The notes below the pieces were generated by a model. The model made no database searches, was not told the DNA's origin, and worked only from the letters and a program-made list of their open reading frames with translations. Source: an uncultured Collinsella sp. (lineage in GTDB: Bacteria > Actinomycetota > Coriobacteriia > Coriobacteriales > Coriobacteriaceae). From it: a DNA stretch of 64,000 bases. Each line of letters begins with the position of its first letter. Position 1 is the first letter of the stretch. Position numbers and translations under genes: made by a program. Location: positions 1 to 64,000 of the forward strand of contig CATZLI010000006.1 in assembly GCA_958421275.1 (NCBI GenBank). The letters are read 5' to 3'. Positions 50,969 to 62,047 of this stretch are shown piece by piece.

Positions 50969-52216
50969 ATGGCAGCATCCGACATGATGTCCGCCCTGAT
51001 GGAGCTTTGCCAGGAGAAGCACATCGACCAGCTCTACCTGATCGACCGCCTGGAGCAGTCGCTCGCCAAGAGCTATGCCGAGATCCTGCATCTTGAGTGG
51101 GGCGCCAAGGTGACCATCGACCGCACTACCGGCAAGATCTATGTCTACCGCCTTGAGCCGATCGACGATTCCATGGACGAGGAGGGCAACTTCACCGAGT
51201 TCGAGGAGATCGACGTCACCCCCAAGAACACGAGCCGCATCGCTGCCCAGCACGCCAAGGCCGAGATCAACGCCATCGTGCGTAACTCCGCCCGCGAGCA
51301 GATCTACGAGGAGTTCTCCGGCCGCATCGGTGACCTCATCAGCGGTACCGTGCTGCAGTCCACGCCCGACTTCACGATCGTCAAGATTCGCGAGGGCGTC
51401 GAGGCCGAGCTGCCGCACTTCGATCAGCGTCGTTACGAGAACGAGCGCAACGAGCGTCCGATGGGCGAGCGCTATCTGCACAACCAGCACATCAAGGCCG
51501 TGATCATCGACGTTCGCGACCCCAACTCCAACCTGCAACCGGTTCGCGGCGAGCACAGCCGTCCGCCGATTGTCATCTCCCGTACCCACCCCGAGCTCAT
51601 GCGTCGTCTGTTTGAGCAGGAGGTGCCCGAGATCTACGAGGGCACCGTCCAGATCAAGTCGATCGCCCGCGAGCCCGGCCAGCGCTCCAAGGTCGCCGTC
51701 CACTCGCTCGACGACCGTCTGGATCCCGTGGGCGCCTGCGTCGGCCCCAAGGGCAGCCGTGTTCGCGCTGTCGTGGGCGAGCTCCGTGGCGAGCGCGTCG
51801 ACGTCATCCTGTGGGATGCCGATCCTGCCGTCTACGTCGCCAACGCCCTGTCGCCCGCCAAGGTTACCCGCGTCCTCATCGACGAAGAGAAGGCCTACGC
51901 CGGCGTCATCGTGCCCGACGACCAGCTGTCCCTCGCCATCGGCAAGGAGGGCCAGAACGCCCGCCTCGCCGCGCGCCTGACCGGCTGGCACATCGACATC
52001 AAGTCCGAGACGCTTGCCGCCGACATCCTCAAGAACGTTCCCGTTCACGAGGAGCCCGCCGCCGACCTGATCGGTGACGAGGAGGACGAGGACGTCCGCC
52101 GCTGCGAGTACGTGTCCGAGGACGGCATCCAGTGCCGCAACCAGGCTCGTCCCGGCTCCCGTTTCTGCGGTGTCCATGACACCGACGCCTTCGATGATGC
52201 GGAGGACCTGATCTAG
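50969..52216 (+). CDS. nusA: Transcription factor NusA with C-terminal zinc-type motif
   Basis: 415 aa. N-terminal RNAP-binding domain (1-125), S1 domain (about 130-200, GDLISGTVLQSTPDFTIVKI), KH1 (HSLDDRLDPVGACVGPKGSRVRAVVGELRGERVDVILWD) and KH2 (QLSLAIGKEGQNARLAARLTGW). After an acidic linker the C-terminus has C379-x9-C389-x10-C400-x2-H403 (the CRNQARPGSRFCGVH block), a small zinc-knuckle pattern that standard NusA lacks. Starts two bases after the rimP stop. No ylxR gene lies between nusA and infB, unlike in many Gram-positives. Confidence 0.92.
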   Translation: MAASDMMSALMELCQEKHIDQLYLIDRLEQSLAKSYAEILHLEWGAKVTIDRTTGKIYVYRLEPIDDSMDEEGNFTEFEEIDVTPKNTSRIAAQHAKAEINAIVRNSAREQIYEEFSGRIGDLISGTVLQSTPDFTIVKIREGVEAELPHFDQRRYENERNERPMGERYLHNQHIKAVIIDVRDPNSNLQPVRGEHSRPPIVISRTHPELMRRLFEQEVPEIYEGTVQIKSIAREPGQRSKVAVHSLDDRLDPVGACVGPKGSRVRAVVGELRGERVDVILWDADPAVYVANALSPAKVTRVLIDEEKAYAGVIVPDDQLSLAIGKEGQNARLAARLTGWHIDIKSETLAADILKNVPVHEEPAADLIGDEEDEDVRRCEYVSEDGIQCRNQARPGSRFCGVHDTDAFDDAEDLI

Positions 52217-52307
52217 CGCGCGGTCGCGCCGGGCGGGTCCCGGCGCGTCTCCCACGCTCGTTCAGTCTCTAGGCACCCAAGGTGCCAGAAAGGGTAGGTG
52301 AAGTCAT

Positions 52308-55022
52308 ATGGCAAAAGTCCGTGTGTCCACCCTGGCCAAAGAGTTCGGCATGACCTCCAAGGAACTGATGGGTCATCTCGCCGATATGAAGATTCCCGCT
52401 AAGTCCGCTTCCTCCACCTTGGAGGACGCCTATGTCGCCATGGTTCGTAAGCAGCTCGCCTCGGTGATCGAGGCCCGCGCCAAGGAAGTCGAGGCCGCCA
52501 AGCAGGCCGAGGAGCAGGCGGCTGCCGCCGAGGAGGCCGCACGCGCCGCCGAGGCCGAGCGCGAGCGCATCGCCGCCGAGAAGGCCCGCGAGGAGGAGCG
52601 CCGCCAGTTTGCCGCAGCCCAGGCTGCCGAGGAGGCTGCTCGCGCCGAGGCCGAGGCCAAGAAGAAGGCCGAGCAGGAGCGCCTTGCCCGCGAGAAGGAG
52701 GAGGCTGCCCGCGAGGCCCAGCGCCGCGCCGTTCCCGCTTCCGACTCCGGTTCGCGCTTCCGTTCGCTGCTCGACCAGATCGCCGCACAGGAGACCGTGC
52801 TCAAGGAGAAGAAGGACGCCGAGGACAAGGCCAAGGCCGAGCGCGCCGCCGAGCGCGGTAACCGTCGTGGCGGCAACAACGACCGCCGCGGTGGCCGTCG
52901 TAACGATCGCAACGCCTCCGACAACAACTCCGAGCGCAACGCTTCCGAGAGCCGTCCGCACAGCCATCGCACCAACGCCAGCAACAACGTCGCTGCCGGC
53001 ATGGACTTCCCCAACCCCGATAAGCAGGGCAAGGGCAAGAAGCGCAAGGGCGGTCATAACAACGAAGAGGACCACTACAGCCGCATGGCTCGCGAGGCCG
53101 AGGAGTACAGCCGCGAGAAGGTGCTCGAGGAGGCTCGCGCCGCCGTCGAGGAGGCCTCTCGCGAGTCCACCGGTCGCCGCAAGAAGCGCAAGGAGAAGCG
53201 CGAGCGCGAGGCTGCCAAGGCTCAGGAGGAGCGCAAGATAGAGGAGGCGCTGGCCCAGGGCGTGAATCCCGAGGACCTCGACGCCATCAAGGTCTCCCAG
53301 GGCGTTACCGTCCAGGAGCTTGCCGAGGCGCTCGACGTTCCGGCCAACGACATCATCAAGCGCCTGTTCCTGCTGGGTACGCCGCTCACCATGACGCAGT
53401 CCATGTCCGACGACCTCGTCGAGCTCGTTGCCGACGACCTGGGCCGTCAGATCAAGATCATCACCCCCGAGGAGGAGAACACCTTCTCGTTCTACGACGA
53501 TCCCGCCGACCTTAAGCCGCGTGCCCCGGTCGTCACCGTCATGGGCCACGTCGACCACGGCAAGACGTCGCTGCTCGACGCTATCCGTCACACCGGCGTT
53601 GCTGCCGGCGAGGCGGGCGGCATTACGCAGGCCATCGGTGCTTCGCAGGTCATGATCAACGACCGCAAGATCACCTTCATCGATACCCCCGGTCACGCCA
53701 CCTTTACGGCTATGCGTGCCCGTGGTGCCAAGGTGACCGACATCGTCATCCTGATCGTCGCCGCCGACGACGGCGTCATGCCCCAGACGGTCGAGTCGAT
53801 CAACCACGCCAAGGCCGCCGGCGTACCCATCGTCGTCGCCGTCAACAAGATCGATAAGCCGGGCGCTAACCCCGACCGCGTGCGCCAGGAGCTCACCGAG
53901 TACGGCGTCATCCCCGAGGAGTGGGGCGGACAGAACATGTTCGTCAACATCTCGGCTAAGCAGAAGATCGGTATCGACGACCTTCTGGAGACCGTGCTGC
54001 TCCAGGCCGACGTGCTCGAGCTCAAGGCCAACCCGGACACCTTTGCCTCCGGCAACGTCCTCGAGGCCAAGCTTGACAAGGGCCGCGGCTCGGTCGCTAC
54101 CGTGCTCGTGACCCGCGGTACCCTGCACGTGGGCGATACGCTTGTCGCTGGCCTTACCTACGGCCGCGTCCGCGCCATGCTCGACCCCAAGGGTCGCGCA
54201 GTCACCGAGGCCGGTCCCTCCGACGCTGTCGAGATCCTGGGTCTGCAGTCCGTGCCCAACGCCGGTGACGAGTTCCGCGTGTTCGAGGACGAGCGCGAGG
54301 CTCGCGCCCTTGCCGACGAGCGTTCGCTCAAGGCCCGTATCGAGGAGCAGAGCCGCGTCAAGCACGTCACGCTCGAGAACCTCTTCGAGACCATCGCCGA
54401 CGCCGAGGTCAAGGAGCTCAACCTGATCATCAAGGCCGACGTCCAGGGCTCCATCGAGGCCCTTCAGGACTCCCTCGACAAGATGGATCAGTCCGAGGTT
54501 CGTATCAACACGATCCACTCCGCCGTTGGCGCCATCAACGAGACCGACGTTGTCCTGGCCGACGCCTCCAACGCTATCATCATCGGCTTTGGCGTCCGTC
54601 CCGACGGTAAGGCCCGTTCCGCCGCCGAGCGCGAGGGCGTCGAGATTCGTTGCTACGACGTCATCTACAAGTGCCTCGAGGAGCTCGACGCCGCCCGTAT
54701 CGGCATGCTCAAGCCCACCGAGGTCGAGGTCGCCACGGGTACCGCGACCGTCCTGGACACCTTCAAGGTGCCCAAAGTCGGTATCGCCGCAGGTGTCCGC
54801 GTCGAGGAGGGCGAGATCGCCGCGACCGATTCCGTGCGTCTGGTGCGCGACGGTATCGTGGTCTTCAACGGCAAGATCGCCTCGATGCGCCACTACAAGG
54901 ACGAGGCCAAGAGCCTCAAGAGCGGTTCCGAGGGCGGCATTGGCCTGGAGAACTTCCAGGACATCAAGCCCGGCGACCAAATCGAGGGTTACCGTATCGA
55001 CCAGGTTGCCCGTACCGAGTAG
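52308..55022 (+). CDS. infB: Translation initiation factor IF-2
   Basis: 904 aa. N-terminal IF2_N domain (VRVSTLAKEFGMTSKELMGHL), a long Ala/Glu/Arg/Lys-rich region (about 45-310) likely helical and low-complexity, then the second IF2_N (ITVQELAEALDVPANDIIKRLF), the GTPase with GHVDHGKTSLLD, DTPGHATF and NKID, and C-terminal domains ending VEEGEIA...EGYRIDQVARTE. Delivers fMet-tRNA to the ribosome. ATG 52308 with GGTGAAG upstream. Follows nusA by 91 bases. Confidence 0.95.
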   Translation: MAKVRVSTLAKEFGMTSKELMGHLADMKIPAKSASSTLEDAYVAMVRKQLASVIEARAKEVEAAKQAEEQAAAAEEAARAAEAERERIAAEKAREEERRQFAAAQAAEEAARAEAEAKKKAEQERLAREKEEAAREAQRRAVPASDSGSRFRSLLDQIAAQETVLKEKKDAEDKAKAERAAERGNRRGGNNDRRGGRRNDRNASDNNSERNASESRPHSHRTNASNNVAAGMDFPNPDKQGKGKKRKGGHNNEEDHYSRMAREAEEYSREKVLEEARAAVEEASRESTGRRKKRKEKREREAAKAQEERKIEEALAQGVNPEDLDAIKVSQGVTVQELAEALDVPANDIIKRLFLLGTPLTMTQSMSDDLVELVADDLGRQIKIITPEEENTFSFYDDPADLKPRAPVVTVMGHVDHGKTSLLDAIRHTGVAAGEAGGITQAIGASQVMINDRKITFIDTPGHATFTAMRARGAKVTDIVILIVAADDGVMPQTVESINHAKAAGVPIVVAVNKIDKPGANPDRVRQELTEYGVIPEEWGGQNMFVNISAKQKIGIDDLLETVLLQADVLELKANPDTFASGNVLEAKLDKGRGSVATVLVTRGTLHVGDTLVAGLTYGRVRAMLDPKGRAVTEAGPSDAVEILGLQSVPNAGDEFRVFEDEREARALADERSLKARIEEQSRVKHVTLENLFETIADAEVKELNLIIKADVQGSIEALQDSLDKMDQSEVRINTIHSAVGAINETDVVLADASNAIIIGFGVRPDGKARSAAEREGVEIRCYDVIYKCLEELDAARIGMLKPTEVEVATGTATVLDTFKVPKVGIAAGVRVEEGEIAATDSVRLVRDGIVVFNGKIASMRHYKDEAKSLKSGSEGGIGLENFQDIKPGDQIEGYRIDQVARTE

Positions 55023-55033
55023 GGGGTAGCGCT

Positions 55034-55444
55034 ATGAAGCAAACGCAGGCAACCCGCCGTCTGGGCGAGCAGCTTCGCGAGAAGCTCGGTTATATCCTGC
55101 TCTTTGAGGTTTCCGATCCGCGTCTCGACCTGGTTACTTTGACCGCGGTCGAGGTCGCGGTGGACCGTTCGTTCGCGCGTGTGTACGTGTCGTGCGATGC
55201 GAGCCGCTACGACGAGGTCATGGAGGCGCTCGCAAGCGCCAAGGGCCGTATTCGCAGCCTGTTGGCCCGCTCGCTCGATTGGCGTGTCACGCCCGAGCTC
55301 GATTTTCGCATCGATCGCTCGACCGATGAGGCCGAGCGCATCACGCGTGCGCTGGAAAACGTTCCCGCCACGCTTGCGATCGAAAAGGACGAGGACGGCT
55401 ATCCGATAGCGGACGCCGTCCAGGAGGCAGCTTTAGATGACTAA
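55034..55444 (+). CDS. rbfA: Ribosome-binding factor A
   Basis: 136 aa. KH-like fold factor for late 30S assembly. Shows RRLGEQLREKLGYILLFEVSDPRLDLVTLTAVEVAVDRSFARVYVSC and PELDFRIDRSTDEAERITRALE, the RbfA pattern of β-strand and helix blocks. ATG 55034 has GGGGG upstream; 11 bases after infB. Stop overlaps the next gene by 8 bases. Confidence 0.92.
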   Translation: MKQTQATRRLGEQLREKLGYILLFEVSDPRLDLVTLTAVEVAVDRSFARVYVSCDASRYDEVMEALASAKGRIRSLLARSLDWRVTPELDFRIDRSTDEAERITRALENVPATLAIEKDEDGYPIADAVQEAALDD

Positions 55445-56480
55445 TTCCGCCGACCTCGCCTCGTGCGAGTCTGCAGATATTCAGCGACGCATCCTCGAGC
55501 TCATCGAGGGTGCGTCCTCCATTGCGATTTCGGGACACACTTCTCCCGATGGCGATGCCTTGGGCTCTGTATTGGGTCTGGGCCTTTCGCTCATGAAGTT
55601 TTTTCCCAACAAGGACATTGCGCTGCTGCTGGCAGATGATGACCCGGTTCCGCGCATCTACCGCTTTATGGAAGGCTCCGATCGCCTGGTGCCGGCATCT
55701 GCGTACACCGGCAATCCGGACCTGTTCATCTCGGTAGACGTACCGGTCGTCGAGCGCCTCAACAATTCCGCCGAGGTGCTTCGTCGCTCCAAGCATGTGG
55801 TGTGCTTCGATCACCATCCGGCGCGCGAGGAGTTTGCCGAGCTCAGCCTGAGGCGCGTCGAAGCTGCAGCCTGCGCCATGATCATCGACCGCTTCTTGGA
55901 CAATTGCGGCATTGTTGCACGTGATGGCGTTGCGACCTGCCTGCTTTGTGGCTTGGTTACCGATACCGGCCGTTTTCAGTACCAAAACGCCGATGCCGCC
56001 GCGTTCCATGCGGCCTCGCGTCTGGTTGCCCACGGTGCCGATCCGGCGCGTGTGGCACTCGAGGTATATCAGAGCATGCGCGTTGAGTTTTTGCACCTCA
56101 AGTCCATCGTTATGGGCCGCATCAAGACGGTGGCCCACGGGCGCGTCGCGTATAGCTACGCGTACCAGAGCGACCTTGAGGCTTGCGGTGTCACCTCGGA
56201 TGAGTGCGACGGCCTGGTTGACGTGGTGCGCTCGGTGATGGGCGTGGAGGTCTGCCTGTTCCTGAAGGGTATCGAGGGCGATACCAAGGTGCGCGGCAAC
56301 CTGCGCTCCAAGGGTGACCTCAACGTGTCTGAGATCGCTGCTGCTTTTGGCGGAGGCGGACATCCCGCTGCCGCCGGTTTCTCCAACAACGGAACGATTC
56401 TCGAGACGCTCACCGTGGCACTTCCCATGCTGGCCGAGCTGGTAGGGGAGGATCCCGCTTCGGTGACCGTCGAGCTTTAA
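55437..56480 (+). CDS. nrnA: DHH-family phosphoesterase, NrnA-like nanoRNase/pAp phosphatase
   Basis: 347 aa. Degrades short oligoribonucleotides and/or pAp. DHH domain: SGHTSPDGDALGSVLGL, FISVDVP, VCFDHHPAREE, LVTDTGRFQY; DHHA1 domain: KVRGNLRSKGDLNVSEIAAAFGGGGHPAAAGF. These are the NrnA motifs in order. Overlaps rbfA by 8 bases (ATGACTAA). Position between rbfA and truB is typical of Gram-positives. Confidence 0.9.
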   Translation: MTNSADLASCESADIQRRILELIEGASSIAISGHTSPDGDALGSVLGLGLSLMKFFPNKDIALLLADDDPVPRIYRFMEGSDRLVPASAYTGNPDLFISVDVPVVERLNNSAEVLRRSKHVVCFDHHPAREEFAELSLRRVEAAACAMIIDRFLDNCGIVARDGVATCLLCGLVTDTGRFQYQNADAAAFHAASRLVAHGADPARVALEVYQSMRVEFLHLKSIVMGRIKTVAHGRVAYSYAYQSDLEACGVTSDECDGLVDVVRSVMGVEVCLFLKGIEGDTKVRGNLRSKGDLNVSEIAAAFGGGGHPAAAGFSNNGTILETLTVALPMLAELVGEDPASVTVEL

Positions 56481-56495
56481 CTTTTTGGATGGTAC

Positions 56496-57428
56496 ATGGC
56501 TCGTCGTACGCCTTCTCAATTGAATATGCTGCTCGCCGTCGATAAGCCGGTGGGCTGCACGTCCCACGATGTGGTCTCGCAATGCCGACGCGCCCTCCAT
56601 GAGCGGCGCGTCGGCCATGCCGGCACGCTCGACCCTATGGCATCGGGTGTCATGGTGGTGGGCGTGGGCCAGGCCACCCGTCTGCTGGGCATGCTCACGC
56701 TCGATACCAAAAGCTACGTCGCCGATATTTCGTTTGGCGCCGAGACGAATACCGATGATGCGGAGGGCGAGGCGGTCCGTACGGTGGCTGTTGCCAACGA
56801 GCTCCGCGATCCTGCCTATGCGCGTGAGCAATTGGCCTCCATGCTGGGTCCGCAGATGCAGGTGCCGCCGGCGTTTTCGGCTATCTCGGTCAATGGCGTT
56901 CGTGCCTACAAGTCTGCTCGCGAGGGCAATGCGGTGGACCTACCTCCGCGTCCCGTCGAGGTCTATGCCGCCGACCTGATCGCCGTGGGCGGCGAAGGTG
57001 ATACGTGCGTGTGGACCGTGGCGTTCTCGGTGAGCAAGGGAACCTATATCCGAGCGCTCGCTCGCGACCTGGGCCGCGCCTGCGAGAGCGCCGCGCACAT
57101 TTCCGCGCTGCGCCGCACGGCCTCCGGTATTGTTTCCGTTGGCGCCTGTCATGCGGTTGAGGAGCTTTCTCCCGAGTCCGCGGCGGGGTTTGCACTGGAT
57201 CCCATTGCGGCCCTGGGCGCTACGCGTGTTGACTTGCCGGGCAATCTTGCCGACGACCTGCTCTGCGGCCGTCGCATTCCCGTTGAGCATGCGCTTGCCG
57301 ATTTCGATGCCTCGAAGGCGCCGTTTGCGTTGGTGCTCGATGGGGGACTCAAGGCGCTCGCCCGTATTGAGGGTGGCCGCTTTGTCATGGAGCACGTATT
57401 TCCTCAGGCAATCGGCGGTGTTCGATGA
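56496..57428 (+). CDS. truB: tRNA pseudouridine(55) synthase TruB
   Basis: 310 aa. Makes pseudouridine 55 in the T-loop of tRNAs. Catalytic motif GHAGTLDPMASGVMVVGVG with the nucleophile Asp, substrate motifs QVPPAFSAISVNGVRAYKSAREG and FSVSKGTYIRALARDLGR, and a C-terminal RNA-binding region. ATG 56496, 15 bases after nrnA; overlaps ribF by four bases (ATGA). Confidence 0.93.
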   Translation: MARRTPSQLNMLLAVDKPVGCTSHDVVSQCRRALHERRVGHAGTLDPMASGVMVVGVGQATRLLGMLTLDTKSYVADISFGAETNTDDAEGEAVRTVAVANELRDPAYAREQLASMLGPQMQVPPAFSAISVNGVRAYKSAREGNAVDLPPRPVEVYAADLIAVGGEGDTCVWTVAFSVSKGTYIRALARDLGRACESAAHISALRRTASGIVSVGACHAVEELSPESAAGFALDPIAALGATRVDLPGNLADDLLCGRRIPVEHALADFDASKAPFALVLDGGLKALARIEGGRFVMEHVFPQAIGGVR

Positions 57429-58432
57429 TGTTGTCCGCTCGCGAGCTCGCGCGTATTTTTTTCGTGGGCGGGTCGGACGAGGCTCGCATCGTTGCTGCCG
57501 ATGCGTTTGATGAGTTCGAGCACCTGGGTGCCGCATCGATTGCCATCGGTGTGTTCGACGGCGTGCACCGTGGACACCAGGAGCTCATTACGGCGCTTGT
57601 CCGTGATGCCCGTGCCCATGGCTGTAAGGCGGTCGTGGTTACCTTCGATCCCGACCCGGACGTTGTGGTGAGCTCTTCGCCCGCTCAAAAATTGATGACG
57701 ACGGCCGACCGTCTGCATGCCCTGGCTCAAACTGGGGTCGATGCGGTGGTGGCCGTTCCCTTTACGCCTGAGGTTGCGGCGCTTGACCATGTTGATTTTC
57801 TCTCGCTGGTGTCGCGTCTGGTCGACATTCGATCGATTCGCGTTGGCAGTGACTTTAGGCTGGGTCGTGGCGGTGCTTCTGGTGTTGCCGAGATGCGCGC
57901 CTGGGGTGCCGAGCACGGCGTTGACGTGTACGGTCACGACCTGCTTTGCGAGGGCGGTGAGGCCATTTGCGCCACCCGTATCCGTCATGAGCTCGGACAG
58001 GGCCATGTGGAGCTTGCTGCTGAGTTACTCGGCCGCCCGTATATGGTGCGTGGCGGTGTTATTCGCGGCCGTCACGAGGGTTCTGGCATGGGCTTTCCCA
58101 CGGCAAACCTGCAGGTTCCCGACGGCATTCAGGTGCCTGCCGATGGCGTGTATGAGGGTCTGGTGCTGGTCGATGACACCGTGTGGCCCGCTGCCGTTAA
58201 CGTCGGACTGCCGCCGACGTATGCCGACGATGCGGCATCTGCACATCTTGAGGCTAACTTAATTGGTTATACGGGCGACCTGTACGGCGCTTCCGTTTCG
58301 CTTGCGTTTACGCGCTGGCTGCGTCCCTCGCGTGTGTTCGATTCGCTGGATGAGTTGATCGCGACCGTCGAGGGTAATATCGAGGACATTCGTCATAACT
58401 TGGGTGAGCAGGGGGTGAGCATCCGTGATTAG
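57425..58432 (+). CDS. ribF: Bifunctional riboflavin kinase/FAD synthetase RibF
   Basis: 335 aa. N-terminal FAD synthetase (nucleotidyltransferase) with SIAIGVFDGVHRGHQEL, VTFDPDP, VGSDFRLGRGGAS; C-terminal riboflavin kinase with VIRGRHEGSGMGFPTANLQ and VAVNVGLPPTY. Makes FMN and FAD from riboflavin. A 30-residue N-terminal extension precedes the usual start. Stop overlaps dnaG by 8 bases. Confidence 0.93.
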   Translation: MMLSARELARIFFVGGSDEARIVAADAFDEFEHLGAASIAIGVFDGVHRGHQELITALVRDARAHGCKAVVVTFDPDPDVVVSSSPAQKLMTTADRLHALAQTGVDAVVAVPFTPEVAALDHVDFLSLVSRLVDIRSIRVGSDFRLGRGGASGVAEMRAWGAEHGVDVYGHDLLCEGGEAICATRIRHELGQGHVELAAELLGRPYMVRGGVIRGRHEGSGMGFPTANLQVPDGIQVPADGVYEGLVLVDDTVWPAAVNVGLPPTYADDAASAHLEANLIGYTGDLYGASVSLAFTRWLRPSRVFDSLDELIATVEGNIEDIRHNLGEQGVSIRD

Positions 58433-60533
58433 TGATGAGGAAAAAGACCAGGTACGCGCTGCGTCCGACCTCGTTGCCATCGTGCAGGAAACGGTTGAGC
58501 TCAAGCCCCGCGGCCATGAGTTTTGGGGCTGCTGCCCCTTCCATGGCGAAAAGACGCCGTCCTTCCACATTATTCCCGCCACGCAGGTGTGGCATTGCTT
58601 TGGCTGCGGCGAGGGTGGCGACGTCTTCACCTATATCATGAAGCGCGAGAACCTGAGCTTTCCCGAGTCAATCCGTTATTTGGCCGATCGCGCAGGTATT
58701 GAGCTGCACGACACCGGAGATCGCCGCGAGCGCGGTACTAAGCGTGCCCGCATCTACGATCTGTGCGCCGAGACCGCCCAGTTCTACCACACCATGCTTA
58801 TGCGCGGTAAGGACGGTCGTCCGCGCGAGTACTTTGCCAGCCGCGGCATGGGTGGCGACGTCTGCCGCCGCTACTGCCTGGGCTTTGCACCAGGCCGTAA
58901 CGCGCTGGTGTCGCACCTGTCCCAGGCGGGTTTTACCCCGCAGGAGATGATCGACGCCAATGTTGCCGTGAGCCGCGGGCGCGGGCAGCTTGCCGACCGC
59001 TTCTACGACCGTGTGATGTTCCCCATCTTTGACGAGCAGGGTCACAACATTGCCTTTGGCGGTCGCATTATGGGCGACGGCCAGCCTAAGTACCTCAACA
59101 CCGCCGAGACGAGCGTGTTTCATAAAAAGCGAAACCTCTACGGTTTTAATTGGGCCAAGGAGTTTATCGTCGCGCAGGATACCGCCATCGTGGTGGAGGG
59201 CTATACCGATTGCATCGCCTGCTGGGAGGCGGGGATTAAAAACGTTGTCGCCACGCTGGGCACCGCGCTCACGGAGCATCATGTAAAGACGCTCACCCGC
59301 TTTGCCAAGCGCATCGTGTATATGTTCGATGGCGATGCCGCGGGCCAGAAGGCCGCCCGCCGCGCGATTCAGTTTATCGAGCAGGATTCGATGGACCTGC
59401 GCTGCGTGGTACTGCCCGACGGCAACGACCCTATGGAGTTTATTACGGCGCACGGCGGCCAGGAGCTGCAGGCGCGCATCGACGCGGCCGAGCCGCTCAT
59501 GGACTTTGTCTACCGTTCGCTGCAGGAGTCGAGCGACATCACCACGCCGGGCGGTCGCGCCAAGGCGCTCGAGGATGCGCTGACGCTCATCTATCCGCTG
59601 CGCGATAGCTATATGATCGACACGTACTTTATCCAGATTGCCGACCTGCTGGGTTTGGATCTGGAGACCGTGCGCGCGAGCTCGGGCCGTGTGTTTCGCG
59701 ATGTCGCCAAGCGCGAGGATGCGGAACGACGTCGTGAGCAGAACTATGAGCGCCAGCGGGCACAGGCTGAGCGGTCCGGTAGCGCGGGCGGTCGGGCGTC
59801 GGGTTCTCGCGATGCCGGTCGCGGTGCTTGGGCATCGGGCGCGACGCCGCCGGTGTCCGCGCCGGTCGAAGAAGAGCCGTACGACTACGTCCCGCTCGAT
59901 GCCTACGATGCCGCGCCCGTGGAGGTTGTCGACGACCTGCCGCCGATCGATGTGCCTGATGGTATGGGCTCTGTTCCTGTGCCTGATGGTTCGGACGCAC
60001 CGGCTACGGCGGCGCCGATGGTTCTTACCGATCTTGAACGCAAGTCCTTGGCGGGGGAGCGTGAACTGCTGACCATGCTCACGAGCTACCCCGACCTGTT
60101 CCGCACGTATGCCGATCGCATCTGCTCCATCGAGTGGGTTGACCCACGTCACGAGTCCATCGCATGGGCCGTTCTGGCAACGCCACCGGGAACCGATCCT
60201 GCAGCCTGCATGGATGCGGCGCGCTCGGTGTGTCCCGAGGCGGCAACGCTTGTGAGTGCCGGTCGCATCTCGGCGACGAGCAAGCACCCCACCGAGACGA
60301 ACATCGTGTTTATGCTCGATACGCTTGAGCTCTACACCATCAAACGCCGCATGCGTGCCGCACAGGCCAAGCTGCGCCAGGACCGTTCGCTCGATGATGA
60401 GGCCCGTCGCGCGCTAACCATGCAGGCCGCGCAGGATTCGCAGCGTCAGCGCGAACTGCAAAAGTCAATCGGCGGCGTGGCGGACCCGTTCCGTTTGATT
60501 GGCCTGGAGGCCGCAGGCACCGAACAAGCCTAG
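58425..60533 (+). CDS. dnaG: DNA primase DnaG
   Basis: 702 aa. CHC2 zinc-binding N-terminus (GCCPFHGEKTPSFHIIPATQVWHCFGCGEGGDVF), primase core and TOPRIM (VVEGYTDCIACWEAG, VYMFDGDAAGQKAARRA), then a low-complexity Ala/Gly/Asp/Pro region (~430-530) and a helicase-binding C-terminal domain. Synthesises primers for replication. Starts at GTG 58425 inside the 8-base overlap with ribF. Longer than E. coli DnaG because of the low-complexity linker. Confidence 0.92.
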   Translation: MISDEEKDQVRAASDLVAIVQETVELKPRGHEFWGCCPFHGEKTPSFHIIPATQVWHCFGCGEGGDVFTYIMKRENLSFPESIRYLADRAGIELHDTGDRRERGTKRARIYDLCAETAQFYHTMLMRGKDGRPREYFASRGMGGDVCRRYCLGFAPGRNALVSHLSQAGFTPQEMIDANVAVSRGRGQLADRFYDRVMFPIFDEQGHNIAFGGRIMGDGQPKYLNTAETSVFHKKRNLYGFNWAKEFIVAQDTAIVVEGYTDCIACWEAGIKNVVATLGTALTEHHVKTLTRFAKRIVYMFDGDAAGQKAARRAIQFIEQDSMDLRCVVLPDGNDPMEFITAHGGQELQARIDAAEPLMDFVYRSLQESSDITTPGGRAKALEDALTLIYPLRDSYMIDTYFIQIADLLGLDLETVRASSGRVFRDVAKREDAERRREQNYERQRAQAERSGSAGGRASGSRDAGRGAWASGATPPVSAPVEEEPYDYVPLDAYDAAPVEVVDDLPPIDVPDGMGSVPVPDGSDAPATAAPMVLTDLERKSLAGERELLTMLTSYPDLFRTYADRICSIEWVDPRHESIAWAVLATPPGTDPAACMDAARSVCPEAATLVSAGRISATSKHPTETNIVFMLDTLELYTIKRRMRAAQAKLRQDRSLDDEARRALTMQAAQDSQRQRELQKSIGGVADPFRLIGLEAAGTEQA

Positions 60534-60643
60534 ATGTTGTGGTCAACCAGCGTATTCTCGCCTATATCCAGCCCTCTTTTTGGGTATAGACGTCAATGTG
60601 TGTGCTAAAGTATTGAGTCCTGTGGACTATGAAGGGAGAATCT

Positions 60644-61993
<1,350 letters not shown>

Positions 61994-62002
61994 GTCAGCA
62001 AG

Positions 62003-62036
62003 AGGCGCCTTCAAGCACATCCGCTTGGGGGCGCCT
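62003..62036 (+). terminator. Terminator-like hairpin after rpoD
   Basis: AGGCGCCTTCAAGC (62003-62016) pairs with GCTTGGGGGCGCCT (62023-62036) with two G-U pairs, then TCATGTAGT. Only a weak T-run. Confidence 0.65.
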
Positions 62037-62047
62037 TCATGTAGTCG

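Noticed and set aside
52269..54980. Long minus-strand open frame (~900 codons) opposite infB
   Set aside because: Mirror of GC-rich codons in infB; composition is Val/Leu/Gly/Asp repeats without any domain, and infB is certain.
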